This document shows, piece after piece, positions 46,760 to 58,063 of a DNA stretch of 64,000 bases (position 1 is the stretch's first letter; each line of letters begins with the position of its first letter). The DNA lies in the NCBI GenBank assembly GCA_950295325.1, contig OX485808.1, positions 42,056,527-42,120,526 on the forward strand, given 5' to 3'. Both the position numbers and the translations under genes were made by a program. The stretch is from Polytrichum commune (lineage: Eukaryota > Streptophyta > Polytrichopsida > Polytrichales > Polytrichaceae). The notes under the pieces are model-generated. The model saw nothing but the letters and a program-made list of their open reading frames with translations, had not been told where the DNA came from and did no database searches.

Positions 46760-47430
46760 TGCCCATGTAGTGTCACTAGCACTATTTGTGAACCTAACAT
46801 TATTTATCAGGGCATTATGGATTTACAAATTGTTGCCCTTTTTGGTCACTTGCTTATGAATGTTCATCCAAATTCCAATCATCCATGACAAAATTTGACT
46901 ATGAAAGTGTTAGGATGCAGAATCCACCAAACTGACAGTAAGTTGGGATGACAAAACTTGTAATCTCATTCACAAGAAGTGTCATTAGAAAAATTACCAC
47001 ATAAAACATTAAATACCATATAACAATAAATACAAATATTTAGTGCTAGTTCACACAGGGTCCCAAGTCCCAACATGGAGGCAAAGTCCCAACTTTTCAA
47101 CCTCATGAAACTATTAAATATGGTTAACTACCATAGAAGTCAAATCTTGAATTTTTTATGCAAGAAAATTGTGGAACTTGTATTGAGAGTTGGGTCTAGT
47201 TTTTTGCTCGACCCAACTCTCAACATAAGTCCCAAGCCTCACCTCCAAAAGAGTGTTGTCATGTAAGCATTTGTGCCATACTTAAGACTTGAGACTTGGG
47301 GCTTGGGACCTTGTGTAAAGTGGTGAGTCCCAACTTTCATGCTCCCAACAGTTGAGATTGCACATATTGACCTCAAGCGACTTGAGATTTAGGACTTGGG
47401 ACCCGTGTTAACCGGCCCTTAGTGTAGTGA
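46760..47430. mobile_element. MITE of the CACTAAATAT family carrying a nested palindromic insert
   Basis: The body matches 54135-54500 (GGGCATTATGG, CATCCATGACAA, AAGTGTCAT). Its right terminus appears split by 47052-47420, which has inverted ends (CAGGGTCCCAAGTCCC and GACTTGGGACCC). TTAGTG-type sequence lies on both sides of the insert. Left end not precisely determined. Confidence 0.45.
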
Positions 47431-47439
47431 TGTTTAAAG

Positions 47440-47812
47440 GAAAAAAAATATTAAAGTTTGTGGTTGGAGGTGGGTCAAAACTCCAAACTCCAAACTCCAC
47501 ACGTTAACTCAATAACTATGGCGGTTGAATGTTCAACCTTTCTATGATTTAGTCATATTCATTCGCTTTTCAAATATCCATTCATTACTGTGGTTATCGG
47601 AATGAAAGCTACAACCATTTGCATTTCTAGGTTGCATTGCTGCCTAGTTACATTAGCTTTTGATTTTCATAACTTTATGTTTGCCTTAGCTTCTGTTGCA
47701 TAAGAATTTGGTGATCTTAGCTTTCATTACCTCAACTTTTGGCTAAATTATTTTATTTTATCTTAAATTTGCTTCATTAGGTCGGGTTGTATTAGATATG
47801 CTACCTTAGTTG
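47440..47812. other. Unassigned intergenic stretch
   Basis: AT-rich DNA with no gene or repeat I can recognise. Confidence 0.45.
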
Positions 47813-47817
47813 CTGGT

Positions 47818-49470
47818 TGTGAGCCCAAAAACAGTGCCCACATCGGCCTTAACCCTTGGGGTTCATTAAACTTAGCCTTTAAATTCTGCATCAATGATTC
47901 AAGAAACATAAACAGAGTGGGAACCATGTGTTTGGAATTAAGTTACGTTAGGGGGTGGCGTGAGCACTTAGTGATATTAGGAGTACTTGTAGTGCCCAGA
48001 ATTTAAATGAAGGCCTCCTTAGACGTTATGACCGGCCTAGAAGCTGGGTTTAATCAACTAGGTTGGGCTTAGTTGGCAACCGTAAGTAAGGAAGGGGGGG
48101 TCATTCTATTATGGATTAGGCCCTGGATCCTCGGATCCAGGGGAGCTCGCGAAGGCCTAACGGGGAGGTCCAGGGAAAGAACACACAGATAGAGAGAAGA
48201 CGGCAGAGCACACATAGGGGAGACAGTTGCGGCAGCAGCCTGGGTTGATAGATTGACGAGGTTAAGATGGAGAGGGCATTGGAGTTCGGAATTAAGGTGT
48301 ACGGCAGCTGCTCTGAATTGGGCATAATTCAGAAGGAAGCAAGAAAAATAGAATGTTGGGGGTGGAATCCTTCAGTTGATGAAGCAAGTTGTTCAAGAGT
48401 ATAAGGATGTTGGCCGACCAGACTGGTGTGAGTGCGGGCAGCAACAGAGGTTGAAGCGGAGCGGGAGTATAATCAGAGGCTGGCATTCAAGGTCGGAAGT
48501 GGAATCTGATAAAGAACAAGGAAGTTGATTCTCAATACCGGCCTCCAAGGAGTGTTGTGCGGAGTGTCATTGGGTTCTGATTCCGTGTTGCACAGGGTTG
48601 CTCGATTCAAATACTGGTGGTGTTTATTAAGGGAAGTGGTTAATTGATCAGGAGGCTGGCTTCGAGTGCGCATTCAGGGGTGAATGCCAGAAACTGGAGA
48701 GGATCGGGATCAGCATAATTTTTACTGAATGAGCTGAGATTGCTTTCGGCTGAGTATCGAGCGGGATGCGGGTAGAGGAAATTGAGGGGCAGCGGGGGCC
48801 AGTGCAGTAGGCTGAGGTGTTGCGATTCAAGGGCAGGAGGCTGAGGCAAGTGCATGCCAAGATCCCAACTTCAGGCAGGGCCTCAAGGCTGAGCAACACC
48901 AGCAACACCTCGAGATGACGGGCTCAGCTCAGGGGACTTACTAAATCAAGCTGGAGTGGCAGCGGAACACCTTGCTGGTTGGATCGAATGCTGATCAGTC
49001 AGTGCAATGGCCGAGGGCTGCCACACAGACCAGGGGGTTAAGCTGTGGTGAACCGAAGCAGGGGAATGACAGAGCAGCTGGCTGGTTAGGGGATTCACTA
49101 ATGAGGACTGTTAGTAGTAGTGTAGGTGAGTGAGTAAAGAGGTAGAGGTAGGAGTAGGCCATTACGGTGGCAAGCTAAAGGATTCAAAAGGATAATGCCT
49201 TGACCTTAGCTTAGTTTGTTTGGATTAGGGATTTGGGTGAATGTAGAACATTAATGTGGCATCAAGGGGGAATTGGTGAGTGGGGATGAGGTTAAGGGCA
49301 TTTTCTTAATGCCGTCTGTGGTGTGATTTAAATAAAATCGGGAAATTGACATTCATATAGGGAGTTATGACAATGTGTTAATTGGGTAGCATGATTTAAG
49401 TCAAGTATATGTGGAACCTGGAGCTCTCACCCGGACTATGACGCATAAGGGTGGGGGTTTAGGCCTCACA
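47818..49470 (-). mobile_element. Solo LTR-type element, family A, 1653 bp
   Basis: On the plus strand it begins TGTGAGCCCAAAAA and ends TAGGCCTCACA, the reverse of the family orientation. The perfect 5-bp duplication CTGGT flanks it (47813-47817 and 49471-49475). The terminal motif CCCTTATGCGTCATAGTCC on the minus strand corresponds to that of the copies at 1-365 and 6508. The five overlapping ORFs inside on the minus strand have no domain signal. Confidence 0.85.
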
Positions 49471-49514
49471 CTGGTTGTTGAGGGTTATGTGGCATTTGAG
49501 GCTTATAGGCATGA

Positions 49515-50200
49515 TGTCGCGCACCTCTCCATGAGGGGTGCCCGCAAGACCATGGGCACAAAAGGGGACCCCAAAGTGCCACCTGGTACTTGTGGGGCCA
49601 TTGGTGGGACAACCCATGTGATCCTAATGTGGTTGAGGGCCCGGGACATTGAGAACGCCTCCCACTCACGCAGACAAGAAGTCATTAGGGTAAGGCCATG
49701 ATTTATGAGTAGCTTATGATGTCCAAATTCTAAAATGCTCAAACACGCCTTAATTAGAGGTGTGAGCTAGGAGATATGGCAATTTAAGTGGGGCGTTCTC
49801 ATGGGACAATGCCCAAGCACATCAATGACCTGGGAATGGCGTTTGGGACTGCCTAGGTTTGAACAACCATAACTTCCTCAATACTTGCCCAAATGGGGCA
49901 AATGAGGAGTCCATCAGCATCTACACAAAGAATAAATATTGATAGAATGGCCGCTTGATAGCATCAAAGATCATGGAAAGAAGTTATGATGGTTTGAAGC
50001 TACTAGGGACTTCTAGCCCCAACGGCTAAGGGAAAATGTCTACTTGGCCCCAACCTTTAGGAGAGAGACAAAAGGTTTCTTGACAATGGGGTAGGGGCCC
50101 TGCCCAAATTCCTAAAGGCTTATATGGATGAGGCAGCATGGTTCACTGAATCCACCCGAGGCCAAAGGGGACGGCCTTTATGGGCATTGGCCCAACGTGG
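49515..50200. mobile_element. Solo LTR family B, truncated copy
   Basis: Starts TGTCGCGCACCTCTCCATGA like 41399 and follows it collinearly, with perhaps 75-80% identity, to GGGCATTGGCCCA (about 50195). There it gives way to LINE sequence. The last 270 bp of the full family B copy are missing. Confidence 0.75.
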
Positions 50201-50940
50201 AGCATAGTGTTCCATGAGTTTTTTGACTTCTCGAGGGGGTATTTTGAGTTTTCTTGGGATTGGAGTGATTATTTCTGTATAACAAGGGTATCCTTGTTGT
50301 GATGGTAAGAAGGGGTTAAACATTCCATCCCATAGTTTTTAATGTCTGAATGAGTGTCAGATTTTTATTTTTATTTTTATTTTTCCTCCTATGGCACTAT
50401 TTGGGAATTTATCATGGAAGCAGGTGAATTCTATGAGTTATATGTTGTTTGATGAGTTAGGGGGATGGGTGTATGGCTATCTATGGGGGGGCCCTAGTAT
50501 ACAAAATATGGGCTATGCATGTGCATATGTTGCGGAGGCATGTGCATTGTATTAACTATTCCGGGATTGTGATGTCTTGGGGGCGGTTTGTATTCGTTGT
50601 CGGTATTTACTAGGGTATAGCATTATGTGTGCTTGTTGGATTGGAGTGTGGGGCTATTTGGTGTAATGCTTTGTTTTGTCAAGCTATTATGAAGGTTTTT
50701 TATGTGTGGATGGGTACAAGTGGAGAATAGGTGTGGCCACATGTCAATTTTGTGGTTTGGGCAAAGTGTACAGTTGGGGTTGAAATATGTTATTGGCCAA
50801 ATGATCTTCTTTTGGTGGTTTCCCATGTATTAGACGTATCAAAAAATTTAAAGTTTGTGTAATTTGTGCATTAGATATGTTTGGGGCTTTCCAGAAGTGG
50901 TTTGAGAGTTTTTGATTGATTTGCTCATTGAACACCACTT
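50160..50940 (-). pseudogene. LINE tail with zinc-knuckle motif (relic)
   Basis: The minus strand reads TLCPNHKIDMWPHLFSTCTH, a C-x-x...H-x-x-x-C pattern of the zinc-binding domain after reverse transcriptase and RNase H in plant LINEs. It is preceded in another frame by LSNHFWKAPNISNAQITQTL and followed by a C-terminal part with LKIPPREVKKLMEHYA. Several frame changes occur. It belongs with the RNase H relic at 51600-52000, from which a tRNA-like and CACTA-like insert now separates it. Confidence 0.55.
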
Positions 50941-51064
50941 GTCAATGTATCTGAATTTGGATTTTGCAATTTGTAGTTCTTGTTTGCAATGGTATTTGTT
51001 TATATATGTTTGAAGTTTGTGGATTTCTCCGTGATGTTCAGTTGTTGAGACCCCATTGAACCAA

Positions 51065-51600
51065 CACTAGTAGAAATTTTGTATCCGGATCAACAAAAAA
51101 CCAACAGAAAAACATTGGTCGCGGTTGTTACTTAGGACGCGTTGACCTAGACACGATGACCTAGACACGATGTAACACAGTTTTGTTGATTTTTTCTGTT
51201 GATATGGTTAAAAAAAAATTTAAGTTTTTTTAACCGCCCGGATTTTTCGGGCAAGAAAAATATTTTTTGGATTGCCCGGATTTCTATGGCAGCCTAACTC
51301 TATCACCACGGTTTGCAATCGGGTTTGAACTCGAGACCTCACGCCTAACACTTAACACTCTAACCAACTCACCATACTTAGAATTTGATGAACAAATTCG
51401 AAGTTTGCTCCTACAAGAATGAAACCAAACCGAATCCGCCATTATACCAACCTATGTAATTCATACCTAAATTTGCCTCGCATCCAATTGACTATTTCCT
51501 ACCTCCTGCATTCATCCAACCCTGAAATAGATCACCCTATTTGACTATTTTTTGTCGGTCCCTATATACATCATAATCCATTCAACCCCACCCATCCACC
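51065..51600. mobile_element. Insert splitting the LINE relic (CACTA-like end and tRNA-like segment)
   Basis: Begins near CACTAGTAGAAATTTT, like the termini of plant CACTA elements, with internal AACAAAAAACCAACAGAAAA. On the minus strand 51385-51300 resembles a tRNA-derived sequence: an internal GAGTTCAAACCC fits a B box and GTGAGTTGGTTAGAG an A box. I could not find the opposite terminus. Confidence 0.35.
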
Positions 51601-52000
51601 GCACTTATACCTAAGTGTGTGCAATAAGGTATGGTGTGTGCAATGTGTATGTGGGGTTTGGTGTGTTGCGGGTGGTTCCTTCATTGACTAGTTGGTCCAT
51701 GATTTCATTACCTGAGATTCTAGTATGTGCTCTAATTTTTTGTATTGTTATGTTGTGTTTGGTCCATACAATTTTGTCAACTATGGCTGAGTTAAGTAGT
51801 TTGTCAGGGTGGTTGTGCTAGGACGAGGGGTAGGGATGTGATTATTAATGAGATGTATGTTGTTGAGGTTGTCAATATATATGTATGTGTGTTTGCGATC
51901 ATTCTTTTGTTGCCTATCGGGTTTTATTTTTCTTATTCTTATGGTGATATCTTTGGTATCCATTTTGAAGTATGCAACATAATTACAATAAGTATGCAAC
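51600..52000 (-). pseudogene. LINE RNase H domain relic
   Basis: Minus-strand frames read YIYIDNLNNIHLINNHIP (usual TDSLN, first catalytic Asp) and, after a frame change near 51790, WTKHNITIQKIRAHTRISGN then EIMDQLVNEG. The AHxxIxGNExxDxLAxEG pattern is typical of the RNase H of plant LINEs. Frameshifted and truncated. Confidence 0.6.
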
Positions 52001-52024
52001 ATAAGTATGCAATAGATCACTAAA

Positions 52025-52835
52025 TTTACAGAGTTACTTTGCTTGGTAAAACATTACATTCTCATTAAATGTTTATAGCATTGCGTAACTCTAAGTAGTA
52101 ACACGTACTAATTGGGATAATCAATGTAATTTCTAGGCCCAGGGGTGGACTCTTCACACCATGTACGAACTAACGTGAGTGTAAGAAGAGGTATTATTTT
52201 GAGGCATTGGTGTACATAGTATACATAACGGAGAGGTATTGTTTATTTATAACATTTACATCTAAATAGGCTATTAATTTGTTTTAAAGTAATGTAGATG
52301 TACAAAACGGGGCCCTAAGGTGTAGAGAAAAAAATTTGACCGTAGATGTCTTTGTTTTCATTCACTTCACGTTTTCATTCATTGTTGTCATATAATCATA
52401 GTCCTTAATGACTACCATCCTTGTTCTTGTTAGGGATTTCAATTGGGTCCTATATTTTTACAAACTTGATGCTCTTGGAGCTCTCATGGGCTTCCTTGAG
52501 TTTTTCTCTACAGATTGTGACTAAGTTATTGTTTTCTTTTTGTCTTTGTTTGTTTGATATAATTGTTGTGTTACATGCTATGGATGAAAAAAACTTTCAA
52601 CGACTCTCTCATTGGAAAGTGGAAGTGGATTTTGTATGTGATGAAGTCCTATTTAATTCATGATTTACAGGTTGTATATGTATTGGAGGCATTTATTACA
52701 TCAAATTGAAAAGCCTAGTATAGATACATGAGTCCATTTTCTAGCATGCCGTTAGTATGCATACATTTTTTCCCCTATAACTTCTCTTATATCGGGGTTT
52801 AATATCATAGTGATTCATGCACGTCATTGAGGTTT
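52025..52835. other. Unassigned intergenic stretch
   Basis: One ORF (52421-52663) has a hydrophobic stretch but no recognisable family; nothing else seen. Confidence 0.4.
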
Positions 52836-52839
52836 CCAA

Positions 52840-53740
52840 TTGAAGAATCCACCCCCCGGGTTTCTAGGTTGTAGAATAGGTCACTACGTTTCACCTTCCC
52901 ATTAATGAATTTACGTAGACATTACAAATCCCCTGATCCCATGCATGATTTCACTTCCCAATACCCACCATCAAATGTGCAATACAAATCTACCCCTATA
53001 GGTTTAACCTACATATGCATATATATACCTATGATATAGTAAAAGTCAATCTTTGTAGACTAATTTAGGTATTTGGCCCTAGATTAGGTGATAATTTGGT
53101 CTTTCTCTAAATCCTTGGGGGTTTTATGTAAGAATTATTCACTCTCCTTGATGGTAGGTGTTGTGAACATGTATTTCCTCATGCATGTTGAGGATACATG
53201 CAACATTGGAAGGTACCATATAGAGTATTACTCAAAACCAACATTGAACCTAAAACCAAAAATATGCCCCACTAAATGTATGACCAATAATACATAATAT
53301 CCGTTTGTGTTGGATTTGGGTAAGCCTACGTTAGATTAAATCTTTCTCTGCAATTCATGAATTTCATTTGATAAAAATCATATTTCAATCCATGAACCAA
53401 GAAAGTCCATCATAGGCTAGTCCCACCAAAGAGAACTTATCGGAGTTCTCGAATCTTGATCCAAATGCCCTCACACTATGGTAATTGTGTGGTCTTATCA
53501 CTAGTTACTTAAAACAATGTATATGATATTTTTTTTTTAAATGATGATTCACCATCTACCATACTCATAGCTTGTAAACTTGCCTAGTGGAAGAGACCCA
53601 CATAGCAAAAGTGTGGCCCACATTATTCACTGTCAACTCACGTAAATGATTTTGCATCAGTGAACACTTGTTGATATGACATGACACTTCATAAAGGTTG
53701 TTCTAAATAATCTTGAACATCCCAAGAAGTCAAAAGTGTC
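52840..53740. repeat. Dispersed repeat, inverted partner of 16480-17565
   Basis: Reverse-complement similarity in at least three collinear blocks; see the entry at 16480. This copy appears shorter, with several deletions. Confidence 0.65.
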
Positions 53741-54134
53741 TTGCTATTTTCCTTTTGCAAGAAACTTTGACATTCAATAATGCAATGCACCAAATCATTT
53801 GGACATTAGAGTTGATGTGGCGAAGAATTCTTTTCAATGCCATATACTTGTACCGCCATTTGCCCTTCATGCAAACTCTGACAATACATTATGTAAGGCT
53901 ATTCTCAAGTTTACATGTCCCTAAAATTTGTGTGAATTTCCTACATACTCCTTGCGGTATAGTAAACAATTATAGTGTTGGGTATTTCCAAATAATAAGT
54001 AACAATAAATATCATATTAATGTACCTTCTTTCAAAGATGAGCACTTTGATCGGGCAAAGACAAGTCGGCCTGTACAAAATCTTGCCCAAGGACAAGCCC
54101 CTAGGTTCCCACATAGTTGACTGGAGATATGAAC

Positions 54135-54500
54135 AATAAATATGATATTTATTATCACCAACTCTAATTGTCTTGCTCATTACTAATTGTAAACCGTGCT
54201 ATATTGTCACCAATACTGTATGTTAACCTGACACTATTTGTCATTACTTGTAAATTTTTGGGGCATTATAGAAATGTTGCAATTACTATCACTTTCCAAG
54301 TGATTTTTGTCCCAATTTCACTCATCCATGACAATATTTCATCACAAGTTGCTGACAAGAGAAGGTACGTTTTTGGCCAATGGATGTACTCATCCATCAT
54401 CCATGAAAGTATTTGTTCACTTATTCATAAGAGGTGTCATCCCAAAAACACAACACAATGACATAAAATGTCATATAACACTAAATACCATATTTAGTGT
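54135..54500. mobile_element. MITE of the CACTAAATAT family, about 366 bp
   Basis: The left end AATAAATATGATATTTATT and right end ACTAAATACCATATTTAGTG are imperfect inverses. The body shares CATCCATCATCCATGA with 13773-14146. Confidence 0.55.
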
Positions 54501-54504
54501 GATT

Positions 54505-55525
54505 CTTCCAAATACTCCACTATGATTGGGTGGACTATAGTGGTTTGATGCATCATAAATAGAGTGTTGGAAACGTCGGCCATTCTAGCATTATTTTGTC
54601 CTTAGGCAACTATTTTTTTTGGAGGTCGCATGGGATCTGGGTTAAACCATTATGTTAAATCCACTCAATCATGATTAGGATGGGTCAACATTAGGGTCCG
54701 GATCCAATAAACTTGGGTTCCAAAACACCTCTAAATGGACTTTACTTTCAGACGCAAAATTGAAAGCAAACTTGAAGATTGGTTTCTCAAAACAAACAAG
54801 CACCTAATCTTTAATGCCAAAAAAATGTCTATTCTCTACACACAAAAATACAAAAATACAAAAATACAAAAATACAAAAATACAAAAATAAATAAAATAA
54901 AAATTACAAAATACAAAGAAAACCTTAAATCCTTTCAATAGAATACACACATTGTTGTTTTATAACAATCTGCTCAAAATGGACAATGAATTCATAGCAT
55001 GATGTGCTTGAAAGGAAAGATCTTCTCTATTCTACACTAGCAACGTCACATGAGATTATCATATTGGAACATGCGGTTAGTTTTGTGAACATGACTCACA
55101 ACGTGATGAGGCATGTGTTGATTTTGGGATCCTTTTGTTCATGAAATTTACGAGACTGCGACTTTCATCTTGTATGTAAATCTCACAATAACGTTCACAT
55201 TTTATACGCATCTCAGCGTAATTCTGCCATTCTAGTAGGCAGTTTGACAGTCCATTTTGAGGGTCTAAAATTCGATTCCAGTCTGATTGTCAAGTTCCAG
55301 CTTCGAGTGTGGAATGGGCTCCGACAACATAACATTATTCAACATTGCAACTGAATTGGATGGGCCCAAATATCTTGCGGGTTTGAGCGCGAATAAACCA
55401 AGCATGCACGCTTTCTTTCTTTCTATTTTGGTACAATTTCATGTTGAATCCATTAGCCGCTCACTATCATGTGTGATGACCACCTAGTCTGGGTCCTAAC
55501 CTAAGGCCCCCGCCTTTATCCACCT
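54505..55525. other. Unassigned stretch with an ACAAAAAT microsatellite
   Basis: 54839-54893 repeats ACAAAAATAC five times. The remainder shows no gene, RNA or element ends. Confidence 0.5.
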
Positions 55526-55530
55526 CATGT

Positions 55531-56579
55531 CACTGTGTATGTTTGACAAATTTCATTTGTCGTTCAACTTCAAATCTAAAGTGTCACGTGACATTTTCAA
55601 ATACAGAATTGAATGTCAATTGACATATACATTTTATTCTTAATGTCACCTCAGCTTTGGGTTACACAATATTTTAGAAATTTTAGTATTTTGAAGAATC
55701 AAAATACAATCTTGATTTGTGTCAAAATACTATCAATGGAGTGTAAGTATCCTTCAGTCTCGCATGTTTCTCCAAATGTTGAAGATGCTAGCCCAATCCA
55801 TTGCGTCCACTTCAAGGCCACAAAGAAAGACCCGCATAAGAGCATCAAAGGTCTTCAAGTTCAACTTATTGCACAAGTGGCTTTTGATTGCATTTTGTTT
55901 GAAAAATCCTCTCACAAATAGCTATACTTGATGGAATGAGTATAATTTTTTGCCAAAGTTGCATAAGTTTAGGTCAATTTGTGTGTCTTACCAAATTGCT
56001 ACCACATATGCCAAACCTCAAATATTGTTTTGTTCTCAAACTCATGTCAAAGTGTTTTTGTAAAGTGTCAATCTCAGACGCATCATAATTAACTCAATAT
56101 TTAACCAACCAAAGCATCATTCTTTGAGATCTGGTAGAGCAAATTGTTCAATCACACACCAACACAAAATTGTCTTGGAAATACATCCGCAAGAGACCAG
56201 GATGGTCTTATCGGCCTTGTACTTAGCCTCCACCACCTCTCTGATCACCGTCTTGGTTGTAGAGTCTTCCCGGTTACAAAGGAAATTACAAGAACAAGGC
56301 TAAACTTAAGTATGTAAGTGAATGTAGGAAGTTATCCTACTGTTATGGGTTATGTTTTATGGATACTTGAACTGCAATTTATAATACTTAAGTTGCCTAG
56401 TAATATGTGTCATTTCAATTTCTAGCATGTCAATTGACGTGTGTTTTTTTTCTTCACAAGTCACAATTTGTGTCAACTTCTAATTTGTACATGTCAATTG
56501 ACGTGCATTTTTATTTTGTGTGAGTTTTTGCGTGTCAAAAGTGAAAAACTTGCAAAAACTTTGTCAAACATACTCACTA
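55531..56579 (-). mobile_element. hAT element, second diverged copy
   Basis: Left end CACTGTGTATGTTTGAC and right end, inverted, AGTGAGTATGTTTGAC match the hAT copy at 11874-12801. Internal similarity covers the transposase fragment (55740-56060) and the GTCAATTGACGTG repeats near the right end. About 190 bp at 56065-56260 are absent from the first copy. No 8-bp duplication remains visible. Confidence 0.75.
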
Positions 56580-56754
56580 GTTGTTGTTGTCATGTCGGAT
56601 GAAGAATGGAGGACAAAAGAAGACCTAAAGTCAACCCTAGTACATTGCCACCAATTAGAGTCCACCCTTGAGAAGTGTTACCCCGATAAGTGTTAAAATC
56701 ACATATGTGCTAAGGAAAATTGTATTCTTTAAAAAATGTCCAAAAAATACACTA

Positions 56755-56982
56755 CACTAAATAAGATATTTAGTGTTTGATACATTAAATATGCACGCAT
56801 TTAGTAAATATCAATAACCCTATGAAAGTAAGTAATATTATATGTAATCTCAAACACTAAATATCAACTATGGTAATATGTTAGTAAGGATATAGAAGGG
56901 AAAACAACAACAACATAGTGTTGGGCAGGGTAGGGTGGTAACAACATTAGATATAATCAAACACTAAATATCCTATTTAGTG
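56755..56982. mobile_element. TA-flanked MITE, 228 bp
   Basis: Termini CACTAAATAAGATATTTAGTG and its inverse between TA dinucleotides (56753-56754, 56983-56984). Shorter sibling of 17766-18220. Confidence 0.75.
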
Positions 56983-57377
56983 TAGTGAGTGTTGATTGCT
57001 CAACTTTAAGATAATTTATAAAGGTTATGCTCCCATCTTTAATGATTTCACCTCGAGAAGTGTTAATTTGGATGAAAGCAAGGCTATGAAATTTTATAAC
57101 TTGGATGAAATCACTATACATAGCTCAAAATATCATCACACATGATGCATTGCGCATTCCACATCATGCATGCAATTAATTTTTAATGTATAATAAGTTC
57201 AAAAATATGCTCGGAGTTAGATACGCTCATTGCTCATTGGGACCTACATACACATATTATTTCGAGGTTTTTTTTGACGATGTGGAAGCAAAGGAGGCAA
57301 CCATGGGAGACAGAGAAGCTCAAAAAGTTATACAAAAGGAAGAGTTGGAAGAAGTTACTACCTTACTAGAACAACTA

Positions 57378-57592
57378 CACTAAATATGATATTTAGGGTC
57401 ATTTACTATTTGGATTTCCATAATGCTATATCTTTTTGCTTTTAATGTAAAATTTCACCAAATAAAGGTGTTAATGTTCCATAATGTCCAAACAACTAAT
57501 TCAACATTATTGGTAAAATATGAGATATATAGTAAATAGATATAGCATGCGTTATTCCAAATAGTTAGTGACATTAAATATCATATTTAGTG
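57378..57592. mobile_element. TA-flanked MITE, 215 bp
   Basis: Inverted repeats of about 55 bp start CACTAAATATGATATTTA and include ACTATTTGGA and GCTATATCT. They are flanked by TA (57376-57377, 57593-57594). Related to 17573-17758. Confidence 0.8.
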
Positions 57593-57599
57593 TAGCATT

Positions 57600-57980
57600 G
57601 GTATGTACAAAGAGTGAAAGTGGACCCACTATGAAGTCAGATGAGTTCATCAATTATAAACTAGAATTTGATCTAAACAATCCCTACATGCCTATCGAGG
57701 AAGAGATTATAGCTATGCTTGATGGAAGAGATGATGTGGTCGACAATGAATCCATTATTGAAGAAGTTGACAATGTGCAAATGGGTGATGTGGTGGTAGA
57801 TAGAGTAGGATTCAAGGATGTTGAAAATGCATGAGCAACCTTGAAACAATTTCTGAAACAAAGACCTATTGAAGTCACACCCCTTGTCCATAGCATTCAA
57901 ACACTTCAAAAGGAAATAGGATCTTGACGTGCACAAGAATCTCATCAAACCACTATAGACTCATTCTTCTATTACGCTCG
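57600..57980 (+). pseudogene. Tigger/pogo-like transposase C-terminal remnant (right copy)
   Basis: Reads EFDLNNPYMPIEEEIIAMLD, then an acidic segment, ATLKQFLKQRPIEVTPLVHS and HQTTIDSFF. TGA codons at about 57832 and 57925 stand where tryptophan is expected. This copy retains about 125 bp more on its 5' side than the left one, because no LTR element cut it. A TA-flanked MITE sits directly upstream. Confidence 0.4.
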
Positions 57981-58063
57981 CATGTATGAAGACATTCGTA
58001 TCTTATGTATTTTCTTTCTTTATTTATATAAGTGTTGATGTTTTCAATTCCAAAGTCACATAA

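Noticed and set aside
47818-49470. Several overlapping minus-strand ORFs of 60-90 codons
   Set aside because: They fall wholly inside a solo LTR bounded by CTGGT duplications, overlap in different frames and show no domain or codon pattern.
51300-51385. Functional tRNA gene on the minus strand
   Set aside because: B-box-like sequence is present, but the acceptor stem does not close and the T stem has a mismatch; more likely a tRNA-derived repeat.
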